Shown: positions 52,523 through 60,334 of the stretch, piece after piece
Position numbering within the stretch: position 1 is the first letter of the stretch
Layout: every line of letters begins with the position of its first letter
Assembly: GCF_014648875.1 (NCBI RefSeq)
Contig: NZ_BMRY01000008.1
Coordinates: 248,001 to 312,000, forward strand
Source: Streptomyces parvus
GTDB taxonomy: Bacteria > Actinomycetota > Actinomycetes > Streptomycetales > Streptomycetaceae
DNA: 64,000 nucleotides
Reading direction: 5' to 3'
Program-made: the position numbers and the translations under genes
Notes under the pieces: model-generated
Told to the model about the DNA's origin: nothing
Database searches by the model: none
The model's input: only the letters and a program-made list of their open reading frames with translations

Positions 52523-52580
52523 GGCGTCCGGCGTCCGGCGTCCGGCGTCCGGCGTCCGGCGTCCGGCGTCCGGCGTCCGG
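52523..52580. repeat. Tandem heptamer GGCGTCC, 8 copies
   Basis: Eight exact head-to-tail copies followed by GG. They lie in the intergenic space after the LapA-like gene and before the DUF5107 gene (both minus), so they are probably part of its leader or promoter region. Confidence 0.95.
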
Positions 52581-52601
52581 AACGGCCGTGACCCCGTCGC
52601 G

Positions 52602-52841
52602 TCACTTTCCCCGGCGTCGGAAGAGATAGCCGCCGCAGCCGAGCCCGATGAGGAACATGGCGGCCAGCGCGGACCACAGGGGCATCGTCACTTCGGGGAT
52701 CAGCACCCGGATGGTGACGTCGTTGGTGTTCACGCAGATGAACACGATGACGAGCACGACCACCACACCGACCGCGATGCGCCCCGGAGTGAGCCATCCC
52801 TGGGCGCGCCCGCTGTCGCTCGATACGTCCTTGGGGCTCAT
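52602..52841 (-). CDS. LapA domain (DUF1049) small membrane protein
   Basis: A 79-residue protein with two hydrophobic helices (RIAVGVVVVLVIVFICVNTN and MPLWSALAAMFLIGLGCGGY) and a basic tail RRRGK. This is the LapA/DUF1049 plan: two helices, conserved N and P residues around VNTNDVTIRVLIPEVT. In other bacteria LapA-type proteins work with LapB in lipopolysaccharide control; in Gram-positive streptomycetes the role is unknown. ATG 52841 has AAAGGG upstream. An open extension upstream is not supported. Confidence 0.82.
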   Translation of the reverse strand: MSPKDVSSDSGRAQGWLTPGRIAVGVVVVLVIVFICVNTNDVTIRVLIPEVTMPLWSALAAMFLIGLGCGGYLFRRRGK

Positions 52842-52983
52842 GGTCCGGCCCTTTCGCTCGTTCCTCGCCCGGTCCGGCCCGCCGTCGTGCACGCGACCGC
52901 CCCCCGGGGTCCCAGCATGAGCGGATGCCGGGGGCGGGGGGCGGTGCTGTTGGGCCGTTCGGGTGAGCGGGAGGGGGCGGGGA

Positions 52984-54762
52984 TCAGCCCGCGGGGACCA
53001 CCGGGAGCTCCAGTACGCCGGTGTCCTCGGGGGCGTGGAGGACGGTGACGGGCTTGATGCCCCGGTTGCCGAAGTACGCGGTGTCGCTGGCGGCGATCAC
53101 GAACTCCAGGCGGTGCCCCTTCTCGTACCGGTGGACGATGCCGGGCAGCTCGACCGTGAAGGGCCGGGTGACGTCGGGGACCCGGACCGGGGAGACGAGC
53201 CGGTTCACCAGCTTCCGGCTGCCGTCGGGGGCGACGTCGTAGACCTTGGCGAACAGGACGAGCTTGTCCGAGGCGTCGCCGCTGTTCTGGACGCGCTCCG
53301 CCTTCGGCGAGACGACCTTGAGGGTGGCCTTCGGCGCGCCGACGACATCGAGGGGCGCGGTGAGGGGTTCGCTGCGCCAGCCGAGGTAGGTGCCCTTCGT
53401 GTCGTACGGTTTCGGGTCGGGCAGTCCGATCAGCGGGGCGATGGAGCTCTCGGAGTGGCTGGTGGGCACGAGCCAGTTGGTGTACTGGCGGCTGCCGCGC
53501 GCGACCTTGGAGCGGTTGTCGACGAGTTTGCCGTCGCCGGAGAGGTAGAGGGACTGCGAGAGGGCGGGGACGTCGGCGGCGGTGCCGTAGCCGCTCCCCC
53601 AGTCGCGGTAGTAGGAGAAGGCGGGGCCGGTGTCGGTGGCCGTGTCCCGGTGGAGGTAGCGGTCGAACCAGGCCAGCACCCGCTGCCCGACGTGGCTGGT
53701 CTCCAGGTTGCCCTGGCTCAGGTCGAGTTCGCCGGGGACCTGGCCGCCGCTGTGCCCCCAGGACTGCCAGATCATCTTGGTCTCGGTGCCCTGGTCCTTG
53801 AGCGTCCGGTAGGTGGCGGTGGCCTCGTTGAGGTTGAACAGGCTGTCGGCCTGGCCCTGGACGATGAGGGTGGGGGCCTTGACCCGGTCGAGATAGGAGA
53901 CGGGCGAGACGCTGCGCGCGTACGCGAGCATCTCCTTCGCCTTGTCGGCCGGGTAGCGGCCGGAGTTGAGCAGCCGGATGGTCTCGCAGGCGCGGGTGGC
54001 GAAGTGAAGGCAGTCGAGACGGTTGATCCGGGAGGGGTCCAGGCTCGGGTTGAGGAGCGGCTGCCCTTCGCCGATCAGGTAGAAACCGTTGGCCCACTGC
54101 CACTTGAAGACGCCGGGGGTGTCGGAGGTGACGCCGGTGCGCGCCCCGGTGTTGTTGGGGGCGAGCGCGTAGGCGAGGTCGTTCCAGGTGATCAGCGGGA
54201 CGAGCGCGTCGACGCGGGGGTCGACGGCGGCTGTCGCCAGCTGGATCGCGCCGCCGTAGGAGCCGCCGATCATGCCGACGCGGGGGTCGCCGTCGGCGTC
54301 CCGGGTGACGAAGTCGGCTTCGGTCCCGTCGTCGGCCGCGCGAACTCCCCCGAGGAAGTCGAGGAGTTCGCTCGCTGCCTGTCCGTCGACGGCGGGGTCG
54401 TCGAGGGTGATCAGGCAGCCGGACCTGCCGAAGCCGAGGCCCGAGTAGACGAGCCCGACGTAGCCGCGTTCGGCGAAGGCCTTGCCGATGGCGTCGGTGG
54501 ACCCGTCGGACTTGCTGCCGCCGAAGCCGTTGGTGGCGAGGACGGCGGGGGCCGGGTTGTCGGCGTCGGCCCCGGCGGGCCGGTAGAGATCGGCGTCCAC
54601 CGTGCAGGTGCGGTCGCCCGCATCGACGGTGAACGTCAGCGGGGTGACGGTGTACGGGGCGGCGTCGGCCCGGGCCGGGCCGGCGAGGACGAGGGGGGCG
54701 ACGAGGGCCGCCCCGGCGACCGCGACGAGCGGGCCGCGCACTCTGGAAACAGCACCTGACAC
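52984..54762 (-). CDS. Secreted CocE/NonD family hydrolase (X-Pro dipeptidyl-peptidase type)
   Basis: A 592-residue exported serine hydrolase. Residues 1-35 are a signal peptide (GPLVAVAGAALVAPLVLAGP, cleavage near ARADA). The alpha/beta hydrolase fold has nucleophile motif GMIGGSYGGAIQLATA near 195, an acid in VQGQADSLFNLNEA near 315 and a His in SWGHSGGQVPGEL. The C-terminal jelly-roll X-Pro-type domain begins near 430. Such enzymes cleave X-Pro dipeptides or esters outside the cell. GTG 54762 is chosen because GGAGG lies 5 bases upstream; GTG 54774 lies before the site. A TetR-type site and a long palindrome lie upstream. Confidence 0.88.
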   Translation of the reverse strand: MSGAVSRVRGPLVAVAGAALVAPLVLAGPARADAAPYTVTPLTFTVDAGDRTCTVDADLYRPAGADADNPAPAVLATNGFGGSKSDGSTDAIGKAFAERGYVGLVYSGLGFGRSGCLITLDDPAVDGQAASELLDFLGGVRAADDGTEADFVTRDADGDPRVGMIGGSYGGAIQLATAAVDPRVDALVPLITWNDLAYALAPNNTGARTGVTSDTPGVFKWQWANGFYLIGEGQPLLNPSLDPSRINRLDCLHFATRACETIRLLNSGRYPADKAKEMLAYARSVSPVSYLDRVKAPTLIVQGQADSLFNLNEATATYRTLKDQGTETKMIWQSWGHSGGQVPGELDLSQGNLETSHVGQRVLAWFDRYLHRDTATDTGPAFSYYRDWGSGYGTAADVPALSQSLYLSGDGKLVDNRSKVARGSRQYTNWLVPTSHSESSIAPLIGLPDPKPYDTKGTYLGWRSEPLTAPLDVVGAPKATLKVVSPKAERVQNSGDASDKLVLFAKVYDVAPDGSRKLVNRLVSPVRVPDVTRPFTVELPGIVHRYEKGHRLEFVIAASDTAYFGNRGIKPVTVLHAPEDTGVLELPVVPAG

Positions 54763-54785
54763 GAAGACCTCCACACCGAGGGCAC

Positions 54786-54801
54786 CTTACCGACCGGTAA
54801 G
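54786..54801. promoter_or_regulatory. TetR-type operator candidate
   Basis: CTTACC-GACC-GGTAAG lies 24-39 bases upstream of GTG 54762, in the likely promoter of the CocE-type gene. Its arms are perfect but its centre is not. The form TTACCGACCGGTAA is common in TetR-family operators. No TetR gene is next to it. Confidence 0.5.
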
Positions 54802-54816
54802 TATTGGGTCGCGCTC

Positions 54817-54851
54817 ATGCTGTGACACAGGTCATAACTGTGTCACAGCAT
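54817..54851. promoter_or_regulatory. 35-base palindrome upstream of the CocE-type gene
   Basis: ATGCTGTGACACAG (54817-54830) and its exact complement CTGTGTCACAGCAT (54838-54851) flank the 7-base spacer GTCATAA. The 14-base arms are A/T-richer than the surroundings. It may be a binding site for a dimeric regulator; TGTGA boxes resemble CRP-like sites. Confidence 0.6.
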
Positions 54852-54908
54852 CGGACAGCGGTTCTTGACGGATGTTCACGTTCCGCGCGCGAAAGCACAC
54901 ACCACGTT

Positions 54909-54938
54909 CGCGCCCGCACGGAAGACGGTGCGGGCGCG
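54909..54938 (-). terminator. Hairpin after the S66 peptidase gene
   Basis: CGCGCCCGCAC (54909-54919) pairs with 54928-54938 across an 8-base loop. It lies 23-53 bases beyond the stop codon at 54962 and probably ends the four-gene peptidase operon. Confidence 0.7.
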
Positions 54939-54961
54939 GATCAGGGAGAGGCCGAGGAGGC

Positions 54962-55924
54962 TCAGAGAAGGGCGGGCGCCTCGACGGTGAGCGTGCAACG
55001 CCCGCCGTCCGCCGGGGCGTCGAGCACCGCGGGCAGCCCCAGGGGGATCGTCAGCGCGGTCGTCCCGTGGCCGAATCCCAGCTCCTCGACCACGGGTATG
55101 CCCAGCGGGCCCAGCCGGTCGGCGAGCACGGCGCGGATCTTCTCGTACGGGCCGCACTCCTGCCAGGAGCCGCAGGCCACTCCGGCGACCCCGGCCAGGG
55201 CCCCGGAGCGCAGGAGCCGGGTGAGGATGCCGTCGAGCCGGTAGGGCTCCTCCCCGGTGTCCTCGATCACCAGGAGGTTGCCCCGGGCGTGGGACCGGCC
55301 GCTCGGAGTGCCCGTGTCGGCGGCGAGCAGGCTGACGCACCCGCCGTACAGGACGCCTTCGGCTCGGCCGGGGACCAGGGCACCGGCCGATGCGAGGCCG
55401 AGGGTGCGGGCGCTCTCCGGCTCGAAGAGGGTGGCCCGCAGGTGCTCACGGGTCGGCGCGTCCTTGAGGAACGTCTCGGTGGCGATCATCGGCCCGTGCA
55501 GGGTGGCGAACCCGGCCCGCAGGGCGAACGCCTCGTGCAGCACGGTGATGTCGCTGTAGCCGACGAACGCCTTGGGCCCGGCGGCCCGGATCGCCGCCCA
55601 GTCGACCAGGTCCACCATCCGGTGCGCGCCGAAGCCGCCCCGGGCGCAGAACACAGCCTCCACGGACGGGTCGCACCACGCTGCCCCAAGATCCGCCGCA
55701 CGGTCCGCGTCCGTCCCGGCGAGGTAGTCCAACTCCGGATGTGTGGAGCGGACATGGGGCCCGACGACAGGTTCGAGGCCCCAGTCGCGCAGGACGGCGA
55801 GACCTTCCTCCAGCCGGTCGGCGGGTACCGGTCCGCTGGGTGCGACGACGGCGACCCGGGAGCCGGGGCGCAGCCGGGCCGGCCGGGCGAGCGGGGTGGC
55901 CGGGCCGGGGTCCTGGCGGGTCAC
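54962..55924 (-). CDS. S66 family peptidase (LD-carboxypeptidase / MccF-like)
   Basis: A 320-residue serine carboxypeptidase. S66 features are VAVVAPSGPVPADRLEEGL at the start, FVGYSDITVL near residue 130 (the Ser of GYSD is the expected nucleophile), a Glu in VIEDTGEEPYRLDGIL near 225 and a His in LGFGHGTTALTIPLG near 290. The family cuts LD-bonds in murein tetrapeptides or releases microcin-like peptide nucleotides. Its ATG overlaps the S9 gene stop by 4 bases. It is the last gene of a four-peptidase operon and could recycle murein peptides. Confidence 0.9.
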   Translation of the reverse strand: MTRQDPGPATPLARPARLRPGSRVAVVAPSGPVPADRLEEGLAVLRDWGLEPVVGPHVRSTHPELDYLAGTDADRAADLGAAWCDPSVEAVFCARGGFGAHRMVDLVDWAAIRAAGPKAFVGYSDITVLHEAFALRAGFATLHGPMIATETFLKDAPTREHLRATLFEPESARTLGLASAGALVPGRAEGVLYGGCVSLLAADTGTPSGRSHARGNLLVIEDTGEEPYRLDGILTRLLRSGALAGVAGVACGSWQECGPYEKIRAVLADRLGPLGIPVVEELGFGHGTTALTIPLGLPAVLDAPADGGRCTLTVEAPALL

Positions 55925-57954
55925 GTGGTCAGCTCCAGGGGCGGTACGTCGGACCGGTCGAAGCCGAACGTCTGGGCGTAGAGGGAGAGTTCGGCCTCCA
56001 GGGCGCGGATCAAGGTCTCCGAGCGCCGGAATCCGTGGCTCTCCCCCGCGAAGGCGATATAGGCGTGGGCGATGCCCCGGCCGGCCACGGCGGCGAGGAA
56101 CCGCTCGCTCTGGGCGGGCGGGCAGATCACGTCGTCGAGGCCCTGGAGCAGCAGGAACGGGGTGGCGAGCCGGTCGGTGCGGTTCATCGGGGAGCGTTCC
56201 CGGTAGCGCTCGGGCACTTCGGCGAACGGGCCGACGAGGGACTCCAGATACCGCGATTCAAAGTCGTGGGTCTCGTCGGTGGCCCACCCTTCGAGGTCCA
56301 GGATCGGGTAGAGGATCGTCCCGCAGGCGTACAGGCCGGTGCTGGTCAGCGAGGCGGCGGTGGTCCAGCCGCCCGCGCTGCCGCCCCGGATCGCGAGTCG
56401 GTCCGGGTCGGCCGCGCCCTCCTCGACCAGGGCCGAGGCGACGGCCGCGCAGTCCGCCACGTCGACCAGGCCCCATTCACCGCGCAGCCGTTCGCGGTAG
56501 GCGCGTCCGTAGCCGGTGGAGCCGCCGTAGTTCACCTCGGCGACGCCGATGCCGCGCGAGGTGAAGTAGGCGATCTCCAGGTCGAGGACGAGCGGGGAGT
56601 GGCCCGTGGGGCCGCCGTGCGCCCAGACGACGTACGGGGGCTTCTCGCCCTCGGGGCCGGTGTGTTCGGGGTGGTGCGGCGCGTGGATGTGGGCGTGGAT
56701 CTCCCGACCGTCGGGGCCGGTGAAGGTGCGGTGCTCGGGGACCGGGTAGTAGGCGGGGTCGACCGCGTCCTCGTGGAATGCGCCGATGGTGCGGGTGCGT
56801 CCGGTCGTGGTGTCCAGCTCGACGACCTCGGGGGCGCTGCGGGGGCTCGCCGCGACGCCGACGACCCGGCTGCCGTGCACGGTGAGCGTGTCGGACCAGA
56901 CGGTCCAGGGGCCGGGGGCGTCGGCGAGTTCGCCGGTCTCCGGATCGAGGATGCCGAGGCGGTGGTCGCCCCTGCCGTGCAGGACGGCGATCAGCCCGTT
57001 GTCCAGCGGATGGAACCAGCGCAGCCCGATCTTCCAGAGCGGCCCGCCGAACTCCTCGCCCCGGGGCGGCAGGAGGCGGCTGCTGGGGACCACGCCGCCC
57101 GCGACGGCGTCGGGGCGGATGCGCTGGAGCTCCCACCAGCCGGAGAGGTCGGAGACGAACAGGAGGCTGCCGTCGCGGTCCCACTCCACCTGGCAGACCG
57201 ATTCGTCGAGATCCCCGACGAGGGGCCGGACGCCGGTCAATTCGCCCGCTTCGGTGATGTCGGCCAGCATGACCACCGTGCCGTCCCAGGGCATCGCCGG
57301 GTGGTCCCAGGCGATCCAGGCGGCCCGCCGCCCGTCGTGGGAGACCTTGGGTCCGGTGACGAACCGGCGCCGCCCGTCGGAGAGTTCACGCACCGCCGCC
57401 CGGTCGTCGGCCGCCGAGCCGTCCAGCGGTACGGCGGCGACGACCCGTCGTACGTCGGTGGGGGCGGGTCCGGTGAACTCCTCCAGCACACACCAGACTT
57501 CGCCCGCCGCACCCTGCTCCGGGCGCACCTGCGGGTCCACCCACCGCAGCCCGCCGCCGACTTCGGAGACCGGGGTGAGCGGCCAGGGCTCGTCCGGGCC
57601 GTCGGGGGCGTAGGCGTACAGCCGCTGGTCGGTGAAGTGGACGAACACCACGAGGAGTTCGCCGTCCTCGCGGACCGTGCCGGCCCAGGGCTGCCCGCCG
57701 TACTCGATCACCCGGCTGCGGGCGTTCCAGGGGGCGGGCAGCGCGGGTGCGGTGGTGCCGTCCGCGCGGCGGCGAATCAGCGCGCGGCGGCCGCCCTCGG
57801 CGGGGCGCGGCTCGGTCCACCAGACCTCGTCCCCGACGGTGCCGACATGGTCGGGCCGGCCGTCGCGCGAGGCGGCGAGCGCCGCGTCGATCGGCGACGG
57901 CCAGGTGCCGTACGGCGCTGCTGCGGGCACGGTGTTCGCGTAGGACGGTTTCAC
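55921..57954 (-). CDS. S9 family peptidase (prolyl oligopeptidase-type acylaminoacyl peptidase)
   Basis: A 677-residue serine peptidase. The N-terminal half is a beta-propeller lid with WD-like strands; the C-terminal half is the alpha/beta hydrolase with YGGSTGYGRAYRERL near 480, nucleophile in RLAIRGGSAGGWTTAASL near 510, Asp in LLQGLDDVICPP and His in FAGESHGFRRSE. No signal peptide, so it is cytoplasmic and cuts short peptides. GTG 57954 (protein starts MKPSYANTVP) has GGGGGG upstream. It is 41 bases after the M20 gene and overlaps the S66 gene by 4. Confidence 0.9.
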   Translation of the reverse strand: MKPSYANTVPAAAPYGTWPSPIDAALAASRDGRPDHVGTVGDEVWWTEPRPAEGGRRALIRRRADGTTAPALPAPWNARSRVIEYGGQPWAGTVREDGELLVVFVHFTDQRLYAYAPDGPDEPWPLTPVSEVGGGLRWVDPQVRPEQGAAGEVWCVLEEFTGPAPTDVRRVVAAVPLDGSAADDRAAVRELSDGRRRFVTGPKVSHDGRRAAWIAWDHPAMPWDGTVVMLADITEAGELTGVRPLVGDLDESVCQVEWDRDGSLLFVSDLSGWWELQRIRPDAVAGGVVPSSRLLPPRGEEFGGPLWKIGLRWFHPLDNGLIAVLHGRGDHRLGILDPETGELADAPGPWTVWSDTLTVHGSRVVGVAASPRSAPEVVELDTTTGRTRTIGAFHEDAVDPAYYPVPEHRTFTGPDGREIHAHIHAPHHPEHTGPEGEKPPYVVWAHGGPTGHSPLVLDLEIAYFTSRGIGVAEVNYGGSTGYGRAYRERLRGEWGLVDVADCAAVASALVEEGAADPDRLAIRGGSAGGWTTAASLTSTGLYACGTILYPILDLEGWATDETHDFESRYLESLVGPFAEVPERYRERSPMNRTDRLATPFLLLQGLDDVICPPAQSERFLAAVAGRGIAHAYIAFAGESHGFRRSETLIRALEAELSLYAQTFGFDRSDVPPLELTT

Positions 57955-57995
57955 GTGGGACGGTCCCCCCCGGGGCACGGTCGGTCGGCAGGCGG

Positions 57996-59339
57996 TCAGG
58001 CGGTGCGCAGGTAGTGGTCGAGGACGCGGACGCCGAAGTGGAGGGCGTCGACGGGGACGCGCTCGTCCACCCCGTGGAAGAGCCGCTGGTAGTCGAAGCC
58101 GACGGGCAGCTTCAGCGGGGTGAAGCCGTAGCCGGTGATGCCGAGCCGGGAGAACTGCTTGGCGTCGGTGCCGCCCGACATGCAGTACGGGACGGTGTGC
58201 GCGCCCGGGTCGAACCGCTCGACGGCGGCGCGCAGCTTGGCGTACGTCGGGGAGTCGACCGGGGCCGTCAGGGCCTTCTCGCGGTGGTGGAACTCCCAGT
58301 CGACGAGCGGGCCGGTGAGCCGGTCCAGGGTGGCGTGGAACTCCTCGTCGCCGCCGGGGACCATGCGTCCGTCGACGTAGGCGGTGGCGTGGCCGGGGAT
58401 GACGTTGACCTTGTAACCGGCGTCCAGCATCGTCGGGTTGCTGCTGTTGCGGATGGTGTTCTCGACGAGGGAGGCGGCCGGGCCGAGCTTGCCGAGCAGC
58501 TGGGCGACATCGAAGCCGGGGTCGTCGAGGTCGGCGGTGATGCCGTGCAGGGCGGCGATCTCGGTGATCGCGGCCCGGACGGTCGGGGTGAGGCGGATGG
58601 GCCACTCGTGCTCGCCGATCCGGGCGACGGCGGCGGCCAGCGCGCTCACCGCGTTCTCCCGGTTGACCTTGGAGCCGTGCCCGGCCCGGCCCTCGGCGGT
58701 CAGCTTCAGCCAGCCGGTGCCGCGCTCACCCGCCGCGATGGGGTACAGCGCGAGGCCGTCGCCCGCGTGGAAGGTGAAGGCCCCGGACTCGCTGATGCCC
58801 TCCGTACAGCCCTCGAAGAGGTCGGCGTGCTGCTCGGCGAGGAAGCCGGAGCCGTCGGCGGCGCTGTCCTCCTCGTCGGCGGTGTAGGCGATGACGATGT
58901 CGCGCGCCGGGCGGAAGCCCTCGCGGGCCCAGCCCCGGACGACGGAAAGGACCATCGCGTCCATGTTCTTCATGTCGACGGCGCCCCTCCCCCACACGAC
59001 GCCGTCGCGCACCTCGCCGGAGAAGGGGTGCACGGTCCAGTCGGCGGGCTCGGCGGGCACCACGTCGAGGTGGCCGTGGACGAGCAGCGCGTCGGCCGAG
59101 GGGTCGGTGCCGGGGATCCGGGCGACCACGTTGGTCCGACCGGGGGTTCGCTCCAGCAGTGTCGGCTCGATCCCGGCGTCGGCGAGCCGTTGGGCGACGT
59201 ACTCGGCGGCCGGGCGCTCCCGGCAGTCGCCGCCACCCCGGTTGGTGGTGTCGATGCGGATCAGCCCGGAGGTGAACTCCACCACCTCGTCGAGGGCCTG
59301 CCGGTCGACGGGTCCGAGCAGGTCGGGGGCCTCAGCCAT
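57996..59339 (-). CDS. M20 family metallopeptidase
   Basis: A 447-residue zinc peptidase. The metal and catalytic residues appear in LLVHGHLDVVPAEPADW near 85 (His, Asp), GRGAVDMKNMDAMVLS near 120 (bridging Asp) and IAYTADEEDSAADGSG near 155 (catalytic Glu-Glu), with a late His in PYCMSGGTDAKQF. The inserted dimerisation domain is between 195 and 330. The family removes amino acids from small peptides or acylated amino acids. It overlaps the M55 gene by 8 bases and precedes the S9 gene. Confidence 0.92.
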   Translation of the reverse strand: MAEAPDLLGPVDRQALDEVVEFTSGLIRIDTTNRGGGDCRERPAAEYVAQRLADAGIEPTLLERTPGRTNVVARIPGTDPSADALLVHGHLDVVPAEPADWTVHPFSGEVRDGVVWGRGAVDMKNMDAMVLSVVRGWAREGFRPARDIVIAYTADEEDSAADGSGFLAEQHADLFEGCTEGISESGAFTFHAGDGLALYPIAAGERGTGWLKLTAEGRAGHGSKVNRENAVSALAAAVARIGEHEWPIRLTPTVRAAITEIAALHGITADLDDPGFDVAQLLGKLGPAASLVENTIRNSSNPTMLDAGYKVNVIPGHATAYVDGRMVPGGDEEFHATLDRLTGPLVDWEFHHREKALTAPVDSPTYAKLRAAVERFDPGAHTVPYCMSGGTDAKQFSRLGITGYGFTPLKLPVGFDYQRLFHGVDERVPVDALHFGVRVLDHYLRTA

Positions 59340-60165
59340 ACTGTTCCTCCACGGCGGCCGACACGATCGTCGTCACCGCCTTGAACGTGCGGATTCCTTC
59401 GTACATCGTCGCGCTGGTGTAGGCGACGCGCCTCTCGCCGCTCGGCGCCACGCCGGGGACGACGGTCGCCGCCGCTGCCAGATGCTCGGCGTCGAACTCC
59501 AGCTCCACGGTGAACGAGGGGCCGGTCACGGGGTCCCGGCGGCACGCGAGCGCAGTGGCCGCTTTCGCCGCCGCCCGGATGTCGGCGGCGGTACGGGCCG
59601 GGGTACGGCAGACCGCCGCGTACCGGGAGACGTAGTCCTTCACGGCGACCTTCCGGGCGTCGGGGGCGTACCCCTCGGCGTCCACGCAGGTCAGGTCGTC
59701 GCCGGTGACGAGGACGACGGGCACCCCGTACTCGGCGGCGACGTGCGCGTTGAGCAGGCCCTCGCTGGCCCGGACGCCGTTGAGCCAGACGCCGGTGATG
59801 GAGTTGGCGAGGTAGGTGTGGGCGAGGACGCCCTCCGTGCCGGCCCCCGTGTGGTAGCCGACGAAGGCCACCGCGTCCACGTCGCCGTGCTGGATGCCCT
59901 CCACCATGGACAGCGACTTGTGCTTGCCGGTCAGCATCTGAACGCGTTCGTCCATGTGCTCCAGCAGCAGATTCCGCATCGACCAGTGGGCCTCGTTCAC
60001 CAGGACCTCGTCGGCGCCGCCGTCGTAGAAGCCGAGCGCGGCCGCGTTCACGTCCGAGGTGAACATCGACCGGCAGCGCTCCCACTGCGGGGTCCCCGGC
60101 AGCACGTCGGCCGGCCAGGTGACTCCGGTGGCGCCTTCCATGTCGGCGCTGATGAGGATCTTCAT
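59332..60165 (-). CDS. M55 family metallopeptidase (DppA-like D-aminopeptidase)
   Basis: A 277-residue peptidase of the DppA/M55 family. The zinc-binding start KILISADMEGATGVTWP carries the Asp and Glu of the metal site; AFVGYHTGAGTEGVLAHTYL near 100 and VLVTGDDLTCVDAEGYAPD near 150 are family signatures. DppA-type enzymes remove D-amino acids from the N-terminus of peptides such as D-Ala-D-Ala. It is the first gene of the four-peptidase operon, and its D-specificity is the main hint that the operon handles murein peptides. Confidence 0.92.
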   Translation of the reverse strand: MKILISADMEGATGVTWPADVLPGTPQWERCRSMFTSDVNAAALGFYDGGADEVLVNEAHWSMRNLLLEHMDERVQMLTGKHKSLSMVEGIQHGDVDAVAFVGYHTGAGTEGVLAHTYLANSITGVWLNGVRASEGLLNAHVAAEYGVPVVLVTGDDLTCVDAEGYAPDARKVAVKDYVSRYAAVCRTPARTAADIRAAAKAATALACRRDPVTGPSFTVELEFDAEHLAAAATVVPGVAPSGERRVAYTSATMYEGIRTFKAVTTIVSAAVEEQYG

Positions 60166-60334
60166 GCCGCCACACCGTACGCCCCGTGAGCGGCGCGGGC
60201 CAGGGAGGGGCGGGCGCGTCAGAGGTCTGGTCCGGTGACGTCGGACGAGCCCCGGCCGCGCACTGCCCTATGGCACCGCTGCGGACCGTCCCGGGATACT
60301 GCGGGCCCCACCCGGTGAAACGAAAGGGACCCGT

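Noticed and set aside
52523..52580. CRISPR-like array
   Set aside because: Units are 7 bases with no spacers and no cas genes nearby, so it is a simple tandem repeat.
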